Below, in pieces: positions 28,449-35,477 of a DNA stretch of 64,000 nt. Position 1 is the stretch's first letter. Each line of letters opens with the position of its first letter. Location: the NCBI RefSeq assembly GCF_000178995.1, contig NZ_ADVZ01000002.1, positions 62,001 to 126,000 of the forward strand. Reading direction: 5' to 3'. Position numbers and translations under genes: made by a program. Source of the stretch: Afipia sp. 1NLS2. GTDB taxonomy: Bacteria > Pseudomonadota > Alphaproteobacteria > Rhizobiales > Xanthobacteraceae. The notes beneath the pieces are model-generated. The model did no database searches. It was not told the DNA's origin and saw only the letters and a program-made list of their open reading frames with translations.

Positions 28449-28494
28449 CGGATCACCCTCGTCGGGAATCGACGATGACAGACAATACCGCAGG

Positions 28495-28532
28495 TTGTGG
28501 GCGGGGGAACTCACTTAACCACCCGCCCACAA
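28495..28532. promoter_or_regulatory. Strong inverted repeat upstream of cargo gene
   Basis: TTGTGGGCGGG (28495-28505) and its exact reverse complement (28522-28532) flank a 16-base loop, 47 bases upstream of the DUF262-HNH start. It could be an operator, an RNA hairpin in the leader, or a block against read-through from outside the transposon. Confidence 0.5.
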
Positions 28533-28567
28533 GAGGTAACCGGCCTGTCTGGGCCAGAACAACACAT

Positions 28568-28597
28568 CAGCCTTGTGGTGCAAAGTATATAATTGGG
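28568..28597 (-). repeat. IS1595-type right inverted repeat
   Basis: The reverse complement begins CCCAATTATATACTT and matches the left end at 28 of 30 positions. Confidence 0.9.
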
Positions 28598-28605
28598 AAA
28601 ATAGT
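28598..28605. repeat. Target-site duplication, right copy
   Basis: AAAATAGT, identical to the octamer before the left inverted repeat. It ends two bases before a TTGACA promoter element. Confidence 0.9.
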
Positions 28606-28607
28606 CC

Positions 28608-28636
28608 TTGACAGCGTGACGCTGCCGCAGTAGGGT
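28608..28636 (+). promoter_or_regulatory. Sigma-70-type promoter beside the transposon
   Basis: TTGACA (28608-28613), a 17-base spacer, then TAGGGT (28631-28636). The -35 box is consensus and the spacing ideal; the -10 is moderate. It would drive the 50-aa gene at 28762 and possibly the GTA cluster. The transposon inserted just upstream, replacing any UP element or activator site but leaving the -35 intact. Confidence 0.55.
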
Positions 28637-28761
28637 TGCGCCATGCTCAAGAATTGGGTTTGAGAGGAACTTAGCCTTTGCTTCTCGCGTTTGACTGATG
28701 TGCACCATCGCTTGCGGGCGATGATGGATCATTCAATGCGAACGTGAAGTTTGAGGCGAAT

Positions 28762-28914
28762 ATGGTGACAAAGCAGCACGGTCAGATCGTTGAAACGCCG
28801 ACCGAGGCGCGTTCCGCCGAACCCGGGCCGTCGGTGGCGGCGTTACTTGCCGTCAGCACGATCGCCGCGATATTCACTCTGGCGATCGTCTGGTTCGTAT
28901 TCTTCCGCACCTGA
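28762..28914 (+). CDS. Small single-helix membrane protein, 50 aa
   Basis: From ATG 28762: a polar N-terminal 25 residues (MVTKQHGQIVETPTEARSAE) followed by one membrane helix (VAALLAVSTIAAIFTLAIVW) and a short C terminus. Function unknown. It stands between the promoter beside the transposon and the first GTA-type gene and may be part of that transcript. Confidence 0.55.
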   Translation: MVTKQHGQIVETPTEARSAEPGPSVAALLAVSTIAAIFTLAIVWFVFFRT

Positions 28915-28955
28915 GGCGGCGTCTGCCTTTGGCAGCCACGGAATAGATTTTCAAC

Positions 28956-29474
28956 ATGCCTGTGAAGAAAAAGACCGTGCCGGTCAAGCGACCGGCGGCG
29001 GGCAAATCTGTTACGCGCATCAGGAAGGCAGTCGTCAAAAAGACAACCATCAAGAAGCCTCCTGCGAAAAAGAAAATCACTGAGCCGGCCGACACCACGC
29101 CCAAGCGGCATCGGGCCAGTCATATCCGCAGTGCGGTCGACCGTCTCAACGATCCGCCGTCCGCGCCGCTGCCGGCCTTGCTGAAACGTGTGAGTAGCGC
29201 CATCGAGCGCGAGCTGACGCAGATCGAAATCATCATATGCGGGACGCACGTGCACCTGCGTCATCGCACCGAGGCCGAGCGCCGCGCGCGGACGCTGGCC
29301 TCATTGGCGCGCACGCTGCGTGAGGTGATGCTGTTGCGCGACAGGGAGGAGAAGAGCCGCGAGGATGACGACACCGTGCCCCGCGATCTTGACGAGCTTC
29401 GACGCCAGCTCGCGCAGCGACTGGATGAGCTTGTCGCCGACGCAAAGGCTGCACATCCTGGCGAGGCTGAATAG
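28956..29474 (+). CDS. GTA gp1-like protein, small-terminase candidate
   Basis: A 172-aa protein with a lysine-rich, disordered N terminus (MPVKKKTVPVKRPAAGKS) and a helical C-terminal half with coiled-coil character (LLKRVSSAIERELTQIEIII, RTLASLARTLREVMLLRDRE, LDELRRQLAQRLDELVADAK). Its position directly before the large terminase, overlapping it by about 100 bases, matches gp1 of the Rhodobacter capsulatus GTA, shown to act as small terminase. The basic tail could bind DNA. Assignment rests on position and general features, not on a domain match. Confidence 0.6.
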   Translation: MPVKKKTVPVKRPAAGKSVTRIRKAVVKKTTIKKPPAKKKITEPADTTPKRHRASHIRSAVDRLNDPPSAPLPALLKRVSSAIERELTQIEIIICGTHVHLRHRTEAERRARTLASLARTLREVMLLRDREEKSREDDDTVPRDLDELRRQLAQRLDELVADAKAAHPGEAE

Positions 29475-30733
29475 CGACGAACTCGACGCCATCGCCTCCG
29501 ATTGGAAACTGTTCGCGCATCCGCATCAATGGCCGCCCGAGCTTGCCGCGAACGGCAGGCCGTGGACGACATGGTTGATGATCGGTGGTCGGGGTGCGGG
29601 CAAAACGCGCGCGGGCGCGGAATGGATTCGCGCGCAGGCGTTGGGATTGTCGCCGCTGGCGGCCGCACCTGCAGGGCGGATCGCGCTGGTCGGCGAGACC
29701 GAGCATGATGTGCGCGAGGTGATGATCGAGGGCGTCTCCGGTTTGCTCGCGGTACATCGGCGTGACGAGCGGCCGGTGTGGCTGCCGTCTCGCAAAAGAC
29801 TGGAATGGAACAACGGCGCGGTGGCGTATGCGTTCTCGGCGGAGGATCCCGAAAGCCTGCGCGGACCGCAATTTTCCTGCGCGTGGTCGGATGAACTGGC
29901 GAAATGGCGCTACGCCGATGCGGCGTTCGACATGCTGCAGTTCGGCTTGCGCCTCGGCGCGCAACCAAGACAGCTCATTACGACGACGCCACGCCCAACC
30001 GTGCTGATCAAGCGATTATTGCAGGACGAGACATGCGTGACGACGCGCGCCGACCCACGCCAACGCGCTGCATCTCGCGCCGACATTTCTGAAGAACGTG
30101 ATGGGGCGCTATGCCGGAACTCGTTTGGGACGGCAGGAGCTTGACGGCGAACTGATCGAGGACCGCACGGATGCAATGTGGTCCAGGTCGGTGATCGAGC
30201 AGGGCCGCGTGACGAGCGCGCCGCCACTGCAACGCATCGTGGTGGCGGTCGATCCGCCCGCGACCTCCGGGAAGCGGGCGGATTCCTGCGGCATCGTCGC
30301 GGCGGGCATCACAGGCGAGGGCGCGCTGTACGTTCTCGCCGACGACACACTGGCGCAGGCCGTGCCATCGGCATGGGCTGCAAGAGCCATCGCGCTGTGG
30401 CGCAGGCTGGAGGCTGATGCGCTGGTGGTAGAAGTCAACCAGGGTGGCGAGATGGTGCGTGCCGTGATCGCGCAAGCCGATCATGAGGTGCCGGTGGTGC
30501 CGGTCCGGGCACATCGCGGCAAGTGGCTGCGGGCCGAACCGATCGCCACGCTTTACGAGCAGGGCCGGGTGAAACATGTCGGCGTGTTCGCCGCTCTCGA
30601 GGACGAGATGTGCGACTTCGCGCCCACGGGATTGTCATCGGGCCGCTCGCCCGACCGGCTCGATGCACTGGTGTGGGCGCTGACGTCATTGACGCACGGT
30701 GCACGCGGGCAGCCAAGAGTGCGCAGCTTCTGA
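29365..30733 (+). pseudogene. GTA large terminase (gp2), frameshifted
   Basis: The ATPase half reads in one frame to about 30049: Walker A GGRGAGKTRAGAEW (about residues 74-87) and Walker B region FSCAWSDELAKW. The downstream half is in the +1 frame from about 30050 (PTHANALHLAPTFLKNVMG...) and holds the nuclease domain: VVAVDPPATSGKRADSCGIV, EVNQGGEMVRAVI and DRLDALVWALTSL. Loss of two bases in the CGCGCGC tract at 30044-30050 would explain the break; restoring GC gives ...TTRAPTHANALHLAP without a gap. No stop was created in the second half, so the lesion looks recent, or is a sequencing error. Start may also be ATG 29425. Confidence 0.85.
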
Positions 30734-30746
30734 CATTGGAGAGACG

Positions 30747-31922
30747 ATGTTCGATCGGTTGAAGACATTTCTTGGTGCCCCCGAATCCAAATCCTCGCGC
30801 TCCGCACAGGTGCTAGCCTTTGCGTCCGGCGGCCGCGCACGGTGGACGCCGCGCGATTATGCGGCGCTGGCGCGCGAGGGGTATCTCGCCAACGCGGTGG
30901 TGCATCGCGCGGTACGGATGATCGCGGAGAACGCGGCGTCGTGCGTCTATCTATTGTACGAAGGCGCGCGGGAACTGGAAGCGCACCCACTGGCGCGACT
31001 TCTGGCGCGGCCCAACCCGAAGCAGGATGGCGCAAGCCTGTTCGAGACGCTGTATGCGCACATGCTGCTGTCCGGCAACGCCTATGTCGAAGGCGTGGCA
31101 CTGGATGGCGATGTGCGCGAACTCTACGTGCTGCGGCCCGACCGTATGAAAGTGGTACCGGGCGCGGACGGCTGGGCTGAGGCCTACGAATACAGCGTCG
31201 GCGCGCGCAGCGTGCGGTTCGATCAATCGGCGCAGAGGGTGCCGCCGATTTTGCATCTGACGTTCTTTCATCCGCTCGACGACCATTACGGCCTGGCACC
31301 GCTGGAGGCGGCCGCCGTCGCGGTCGATACCCACAACGCAGCGGCGAAATGGAATAAGGCGTTGCTCGACAACGCGGCGCGGCCTTCGGGCGCGCTGGTC
31401 TATGCCGGGCCGGAAGGCACGGTACTCTCGGACTCGCAGTTCGAGCGGCTGAAGCGCGAACTCACCGACACCTATCAAGGCGCGGCCAATGCGGGGCGGT
31501 CGTTGCTGCTCGAAGGCGGGCTCGACTGGAAGGCGATGTCGCTCACGCCGAAGGACATGGATTTTCTTGAAGCCAAGAACGCCGCCGCGCGCGAGATCGC
31601 GCTCGCCTTCGGTGTGCCCCCGATGCTCCTCGGAATTCCCGGCGACAACACCTATGCGAATTTTCAAGAAGCTAACCGCGCGCTGTGGAGGCAGACGATT
31701 TTGCCGCTGGCTTCGCGCGTCGGGCAGGCGCTGGCACAATGGCTCGGCCCGCAATTCGGCAACAATCTGCGGCTTGCGATCGACACCGACCGCATCGACG
31801 CGCTGGCCGCCGATCGTTCGGCGCTGTGGGACCGGATCGAGCGCGCGCAGTTTCTCACGCTCAACGAAAAACGCGAAGCCGCCGGCTACGCCCCTGTGAA
31901 GGACGGGGATAGATTTGAGTGA
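30747..31922 (+). CDS. GTA portal protein (gp3), HK97 type
   Basis: A 391-aa HK97-family portal. Characteristic pieces: NAVVHRAVRMIAENAASCVY, HPLARLLARPNPKQDG, SLFETLYAHMLLSGNAYVEG, VLRPDRMKVVPG, and near the C terminus FGVPPMLLGIPGDNTYANFQ. Twelve copies would form the DNA entry channel of the head. GGAGAG lies directly before ATG 30747. It starts 14 bases after the broken terminase. The following gene region contains an unusual structured spacer. Confidence 0.93.
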   Translation: MFDRLKTFLGAPESKSSRSAQVLAFASGGRARWTPRDYAALAREGYLANAVVHRAVRMIAENAASCVYLLYEGARELEAHPLARLLARPNPKQDGASLFETLYAHMLLSGNAYVEGVALDGDVRELYVLRPDRMKVVPGADGWAEAYEYSVGARSVRFDQSAQRVPPILHLTFFHPLDDHYGLAPLEAAAVAVDTHNAAAKWNKALLDNAARPSGALVYAGPEGTVLSDSQFERLKRELTDTYQGAANAGRSLLLEGGLDWKAMSLTPKDMDFLEAKNAAAREIALAFGVPPMLLGIPGDNTYANFQEANRALWRQTILPLASRVGQALAQWLGPQFGNNLRLAIDTDRIDALAADRSALWDRIERAQFLTLNEKREAAGYAPVKDGDRFE

Positions 31923-32053
31923 GCGTGGGAACCCGCGTCAGGCTGGTTGCAAAACCAGAAAGGACGATTACCTTCAGACCATCGTCAACAACGAAAGGAG
32001 GTGGTCCAGTGTCTTATTCCAAGCGCTGTCACCTCGCTGAGGCCGCCCGCTAA
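31919..32053 (+). CDS. Possible small ORF overlapping portal stop, 44 aa
   Basis: GTG 31919 overlaps the portal stop (GTGA) and opens a 44-codon frame ending with the 14 residues SYSKRCHLAEAAR. The same frame contains a second GTG at 32009 preceded 6 bases earlier by AAGGAGGT, an almost perfect complement of the 16S rRNA tail. Either start gives a tiny basic peptide of unknown role. The strong ribosome site argues that at least the 14-residue peptide is translated; the high RNA structure argues for a regulatory RNA instead. Confidence 0.4.
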   Translation: MSVGTRVRLVAKPERTITFRPSSTTKGGGPVSYSKRCHLAEAAR

Positions 32054-32147
32054 GCTCGATTGAGCTTCGGACAGGGCGGTTCTCCCGCCTGGTTCAGCGA
32101 GATTCGGAAGAGAAGGCGCATCGAGCGAAAGCTCGGTGCGCCTTTTT
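31943..32147 (+). ncRNA. Structured RNA candidate inside GTA operon
   Basis: Four successive stem-loops: CTGGTT-GCAA-AACCAG (31943-31958, a GNRA tetraloop), AAGCTC-GATT-GAGCTT (32052-32067), GGCGG-TTCTC-CCGCC (32075-32089) and a terminator with GAAA tetraloop (32115-32142). Between the first two lies GAAAGGAGGTGGTCCAG (31993-32009), nearly identical to the reverse complement of the 16S rRNA 3' end. I know no named family for it. It could be an attenuator with leader peptide or a processed small RNA. Confidence 0.45.
32115..32147 (+). terminator. Strong intrinsic terminator between portal and gp3.5
   Basis: GGCGCATCGAGC (32115-32126), loop GAAA, then GCTCGGTGCGCC (32131-32142) pair over 12 bases with one G-T wobble, followed by TTTTT. 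This is a textbook terminator placed inside what should be one GTA operon, so downstream head genes need read-through or another promoter. Confidence 0.8.
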
Positions 32148-32178
32148 CATGCCCTTATCGGAAAGCTGGCGATCCGCA

Positions 32179-32376
32179 ATGAACGATTTGATCCGCACAT
32201 TCACGGAGCGCGGTGACCTCGCGCATCTGGCGCTGTTTCTGTGGGCGGCAGCGGCGAGCGCCGCATTTTTATTCACGTTGCGCGAATTGGCAGCTGCCTC
32301 GCGCCGGTTCGATGATTTCGTGCGCGAATTGTCTTTGTTCAACCGGCGGGCACGCCGCCGCAAACCAATGGATTGA
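32179..32376 (+). CDS. GTA gp3.5-like membrane protein
   Basis: A 65-aa protein with one membrane helix (ALFLWAAAASAAFLFTLREL) and a basic C terminus (NRRARRRKPMD). Position between portal and prohead protease equals orfg3.5 of the R. capsulatus GTA, needed for normal head formation there. Similarity is by position, size and general shape. The next small gene begins 2 bases after its stop. Confidence 0.6.
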   Translation: MNDLIRTFTERGDLAHLALFLWAAAASAAFLFTLRELAAASRRFDDFVRELSLFNRRARRRKPMD

Positions 32377-32378
32377 CG

Positions 32379-32558
32379 ATGGACGAACTGCATACAGTAA
32401 TTCAATCGATCAGCGGCGAGACGAAAGCCAAGCCCGCGCATCTCACGGTGTTTCGCGAATTCCTCGCGCACCTTGAAAAGATCCAGCACAAGGCGCCACG
32501 CGCGCCGGTGAAGGCTGCCGCCAAACCGGCGAAGCGCAAGCCGCGCCGCGCGAAGTAG
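32379..32558 (+). CDS. Small basic protein in GTA cluster, 59 aa
   Basis: Starts 2 bases after the gp3.5-like stop, with no own ribosome site, so probably re-initiated. N-terminal 30 residues look helical (MDELHTVIQSISGE, HLTVFREFLAHLEKIQHK); the C-terminal 25 are Ala/Lys/Arg-rich like histone tails (AAAKPAKRKPRRAK). It could touch DNA inside the head, which is only a guess. No family recognised. Confidence 0.55.
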   Translation: MDELHTVIQSISGETKAKPAHLTVFREFLAHLEKIQHKAPRAPVKAAAKPAKRKPRRAK

Positions 32559-32617
32559 CGCGCCACTCAAAGTCTTTCACCGTCAGCCTTCCCACCTTGC
32601 ATTCTGCGAGAACGCCC

Positions 32618-33109
32618 ATGCATGCGCCGTTGCCATCCACGTCTCGCGTCTCGTTCACGAGTGACGGCGCTGTCGAGGGATACGCCAGCCTGTTCGGCGA
32701 GGTCGATCAGGCGCGCGATATGGTCATGCCTGGCGCGTTTACGCAGACGCTGCAGAACCGTGGGCTGCGCCGCATTCCGATGCTGTTTCAGCATGACCCG
32801 TCCGAACCCGTCGGCATCTGGCTGGAACTACGCGAGGACTGGCGCGGGCTGTGGGCGAGGGGGCGCCTCATTCCTGAGGTCGCGCGCGGACGCGAACTGC
32901 TGGCGCTGGTGCGCGAAGGCGCGATCGACGGCCTCTCGATCGGCTATCGCACGGTACGTGGCCGGATCGATCCGAAAACCCGCATCCGCAGGCTTTACCA
33001 GGTCGATCTCTGGGAGGTGTCCATCGTCACCTTTCCGTTGCTCACGGGTGCGCGCGTGCATGCGGTGAAGGGACGTGCACGACAGAAATGTTTTTCAACC
33101 GCTTCATGA
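32618..33109 (+). CDS. HK97-type prohead protease (GTA gp4)
   Basis: A 163-aa serine protease of the HK97 prohead family. Key residues: His in PMLFQHDPSEPVG and Ser in IDGLSIGYRTV, with the strand YQVDLWEVSIVTFPL after them. It removes the N-terminal scaffold domain of the capsid protein during head maturation. ATG 32618 is favoured over the upstream TTG 32597. The start of the capsid gene lies 11 bases after its stop. Confidence 0.92.
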   Translation: MHAPLPSTSRVSFTSDGAVEGYASLFGEVDQARDMVMPGAFTQTLQNRGLRRIPMLFQHDPSEPVGIWLELREDWRGLWARGRLIPEVARGRELLALVREGAIDGLSIGYRTVRGRIDPKTRIRRLYQVDLWEVSIVTFPLLTGARVHAVKGRARQKCFSTAS

Positions 33110-33120
33110 AGGAGAACCCT

Positions 33121-34377
33121 ATGGATTACGACATTCAGGACCATGCGCCGGAACATAAATCCGGTATCGCTCCCGCCGCGCGCGGCGAGCACGACCAGAT
33201 CATGCAGATGTTCGAGGAGTTCAAGGCGGCGAACGACGAGCGCGTGGCTTCGCTCGGCCATCGCGCCGACGTGCTGCTGGAAGAAAAGGTCGATCGCATC
33301 AACGGTGCGCTCGACGCGCAGATGAAGCGGATCGACGAACTGGCGCTGAAATCGGCGCGGCCTTCGCTTGACGGCAGCCGCGCCCGCCACAGCGACAATA
33401 CGGCGCGCGAGCACAAGAGCGCGTTCGATGCCTATGTGCGTTCGGGCGAGACGTCGGCGCTGCGCCAGATCGAGACCAAGGCGATGTCGGCGGGCAGCAA
33501 CGCTGATGGCGGCTATCTGGTGCCGACCGAACTCGAGCACGAGATTGGCCAGCGGCTGGCGGCGATCTCGCCGATCCGCGCCATCGCTTCGGTGCGCGAG
33601 ATTTCCGGCGGTGTCTACAAGAAGCCGTTCATGACCGCGGGCCCCGCCACCGGTTGGGTGGGCGAGACGGATTCACGTTCGCAAACCACGTCGCCGACGC
33701 TCGATGCGCTGTCGTTCCCGGCGATGGAGCTTTACGCCATGCCGGCGGCGACCGCGACGCTGCTCGACGATTCTGCGGTGAACATCGACGAATGGATCGC
33801 CTCGGAGGTCGAACTGACCTTCGCGGTGCAGGAGGGCGCCGCGTTCGTCAACGGCGATGGCAGCAGCAAGCCGAAGGGCTTTCTCAACTACACTGCGGTG
33901 GCCAATACATCGTGGGCGTGGGGCAGCCTCGGCTATGTGGCCTCTGGTTCAGCCGGTGCATTCCCTGCGTCCGATCCGTCCGACGTGCTGGTCGATACCA
34001 TCTACGCGCTGAAGGCGGGTTACCGGCAGAACGGCGCCTTCGTGATGAACCGCAAGACGCAGGCTGCAATCCGCAAGTTCAAGGACACGGGCGGCGCATA
34101 TCTGTGGCAGCCGCCGGCGCAGGCGGGCGGCCGCGCCTCGCTGATGACGTTCCCGCTGGTGGAAGCCGAGGACATGCCGGACATCGCCGCGAATTCGCTG
34201 TCGATCGCGTTCGGCGATTTCAAACGCGGCTATCTGATCGTGGACCGGCTCGGCGTGCGGGTGCTGCGCGATCCGTATTCCGCCAAGCCTTACGTGCTGT
34301 TCTACACGACGAAGCGCGTCGGCGGCGGCGTTCAGGACTTCGACGCCATCAAGCTGGTGAAGTTCGCAGCGAGCTGA
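33121..34377 (+). CDS. Major capsid protein (GTA gp5), HK97 fold
   Basis: A 418-aa HK97-type capsid. An N-terminal delta/scaffold region with coiled coil (about residues 15-95: MQMFEEFKAANDERVASLGH) is the part the protease removes. The shell domain follows: NADGGYLVPTELEHEIGQRL, PRE-like SASVREISGG region, FVNGDGSSKPKGFL, RVGGGVQDFDAIKLVKF. AAGGAG lies 7 bases before ATG 33121. It ends the first block of head genes; a 2.2-kb insertion follows before gp6. Confidence 0.93.
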   Translation: MDYDIQDHAPEHKSGIAPAARGEHDQIMQMFEEFKAANDERVASLGHRADVLLEEKVDRINGALDAQMKRIDELALKSARPSLDGSRARHSDNTAREHKSAFDAYVRSGETSALRQIETKAMSAGSNADGGYLVPTELEHEIGQRLAAISPIRAIASVREISGGVYKKPFMTAGPATGWVGETDSRSQTTSPTLDALSFPAMELYAMPAATATLLDDSAVNIDEWIASEVELTFAVQEGAAFVNGDGSSKPKGFLNYTAVANTSWAWGSLGYVASGSAGAFPASDPSDVLVDTIYALKAGYRQNGAFVMNRKTQAAIRKFKDTGGAYLWQPPAQAGGRASLMTFPLVEAEDMPDIAANSLSIAFGDFKRGYLIVDRLGVRVLRDPYSAKPYVLFYTTKRVGGGVQDFDAIKLVKFAAS

Positions 34378-34393
34378 GGCTGCTCGCTCAGTG

Positions 34394-34430
34394 GCGGACC
34401 TGCCTGCCTGCCGCAGGCGGGTCTGTCCGC
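34394..34430 (+). terminator. Hairpin after capsid gene
   Basis: GCGGAC (34394-34399) pairs with GTCCGC (34425-34430), and inside it CCTGCCT pairs with AGGCGGG, giving a long stem 17 bases after the capsid stop. No T-run follows, so it may stabilise the capsid mRNA end rather than terminate. Confidence 0.4.
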
Positions 34431-34520
34431 GCTTAACCCCTCGTTCACCTCTGGCGTCATAATGTTACCGATTATGATGGTTTGGGCCGTGGATGCTGGC
34501 TGCCAATTTTGAGGTGGGGC

Positions 34521-34772
34521 GTGGTTCAGAACAGACGCTTTGCGCGTGTCAAACCCTCGGGGCGCATTTCAAGCTCCGGCAAGATTGCGATCGATGCCAA
34601 GTCGCCGCTGATCGATTGCTTCATCATCGATTATGGTGCCGGCGGTGTGTGTCTGCAGGTCAACCCCGGCGTGGTGCTGCCGAAGCGTTTCGAACTGATC
34701 CACGGCGCCATCAAGAAGAAGTGCCGCGTCGCCTGGACCAACGGCCGACGGGTTGGGGTCGCGTTTCAGTAA
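34521..34772 (+). CDS. Single-domain PilZ protein
   Basis: An 83-aa PilZ protein. The c-di-GMP ligands are visible: RRFAR (RxxxR) near the start and IIDYGAGGVCLQV (D-x-x-x-G-G) near residue 37. C-terminal strand CRVAWTNGRRVGVAF is typical. GTG 34521 follows GAGGTG. It sits between GTA capsid and gp6 genes and is closed by a strong bidirectional terminator, so it is an independent unit. Its target is unknown. Confidence 0.8.
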   Translation: MVQNRRFARVKPSGRISSSGKIAIDAKSPLIDCFIIDYGAGGVCLQVNPGVVLPKRFELIHGAIKKKCRVAWTNGRRVGVAFQ

Positions 34773-34793
34773 GAGTGCCGATTGCGCCTAAGA

Positions 34794-34819
34794 AAATGGC
34801 CCCGGTGAGGGGGCCATTT
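34794..34819. terminator. Bidirectional intrinsic terminator
   Basis: AAATGGCCCC, loop GGTGAG, GGGGCCATTT: a perfect 10-bp stem with T-rich flanks on both strands (GTTTTA to the right, TTTTCTT on the minus strand). It serves the plus-strand PilZ gene and the minus-strand His-rich gene, which converge here. Confidence 0.85.
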
Positions 34820-34822
34820 GTT

Positions 34823-35041
34823 TTAGTAGGTCCGAGTGTGTTCCTTGATCACCACCGTATTGTGCCGGTGGCCCCGGTCCCAGCCGTGATGCCGGCCGCG
34901 ATCCCATCCGTGGTGCCAGCCGCGATCCATGTGATGGTGATGATGGCCCTTCTTGATCACGATGGTCTCGGCCGAGGCCATGGTCGGCGCTACAACAGCC
35001 AGCGCGCAGAGTGTCGCGAATGCGAAAGCAATTTTCTTCAT
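34823..35041 (-). CDS. His-rich exported protein, 72 aa
   Basis: A signal peptide (MKKIAFAFATLCALAVVAPT) precedes a mature part with five consecutive histidines and a repeated HHGWDRG unit (three near copies: GWHHGWDRG, RHHGWDRG, HRH). The repeat would bind Cu, Ni or Zn in the periplasm; this is inference from composition. It is transcribed against the GTA genes and shares a terminator with the PilZ gene. Confidence 0.75.
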   Translation of the reverse strand: MKKIAFAFATLCALAVVAPTMASAETIVIKKGHHHHHMDRGWHHGWDRGRHHGWDRGHRHNTVVIKEHTRTY

Positions 35042-35241
35042 TTCAAATCCTCCTCCATTAGGCGGAGGATGAACCTATGGCCGATGATGATGTTCCTGTC
35101 GTCACGTCCATAATTTTCTGAATGGCTGTTCAGAAACGCCACTTTCTATGGGGTTTTTTGTACGCGCCACGAATCCGCGGATTCTGACAACGAGTCGTGG
35201 CAAGATATAAATCGCGATTGCCGGAGAAGAGGACTGCTCCA

Positions 35242-35445
35242 ATGCGTATCCTGGTTTTTGTATCTTTTGCTCTTGCTGCGCTGGCAAATCTATCCCCATG
35301 CTTCGCCCGCGGCGGTGCGCCGAACTTGATGGATTCACCCGGCTATCAGCGCCGGCTTCAGGAATCGCGGCAGCAATTGCAGGCGCAACCCGCGCCCGCG
35401 CAGCCCGTGGTTCATCACAGGAAGAAGCGCAAGCGCAGCCATTGA
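35242..35445 (+). CDS. Small exported basic protein, 67 aa
   Basis: AGAGGA lies 9 bases before ATG 35242. A signal peptide (MRILVFVSFALAALANLSPC) is followed by a hydrophilic part (YQRRLQESRQQLQAQPAPAQ) and a His/Lys/Arg tail. No family recognised. It is one of three small secreted-protein genes in the block between capsid and gp6. Confidence 0.65.
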   Translation: MRILVFVSFALAALANLSPCFARGGAPNLMDSPGYQRRLQESRQQLQAQPAPAQPVVHHRKKRKRSH

Positions 35446-35477
35446 TCCGCGAAGGGGCGGTGAGTGCCTTGTGTTCG

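Larger units (their letters stand above)
25643..28597 (+). mobile_element. IS1595-family transposon with DUF262-HNH cargo
   Basis: A complete 2955-bp element bounded by 30-bp inverted repeats with two mismatches and flanked by a perfect 8-bp duplication, AAAATAGT. It encodes an IS1595-type transposase reading right and, convergently, a 525-aa DUF262-HNH protein and a 47-aa basic protein. The intact ends, duplication and open transposase frame point to a recent insertion. Cargo genes have a visibly lower third-position GC than the host. Passenger genes are known in IS1595-family elements. It landed in the spacer immediately upstream of the GTA cluster. Confidence 0.92.

Noticed and set aside
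30098-30733. A separate gene starting at ATG 30098
   Set aside because: The protein is the nuclease half of the large terminase, continuous with the upstream ATPase half after a two-base correction.
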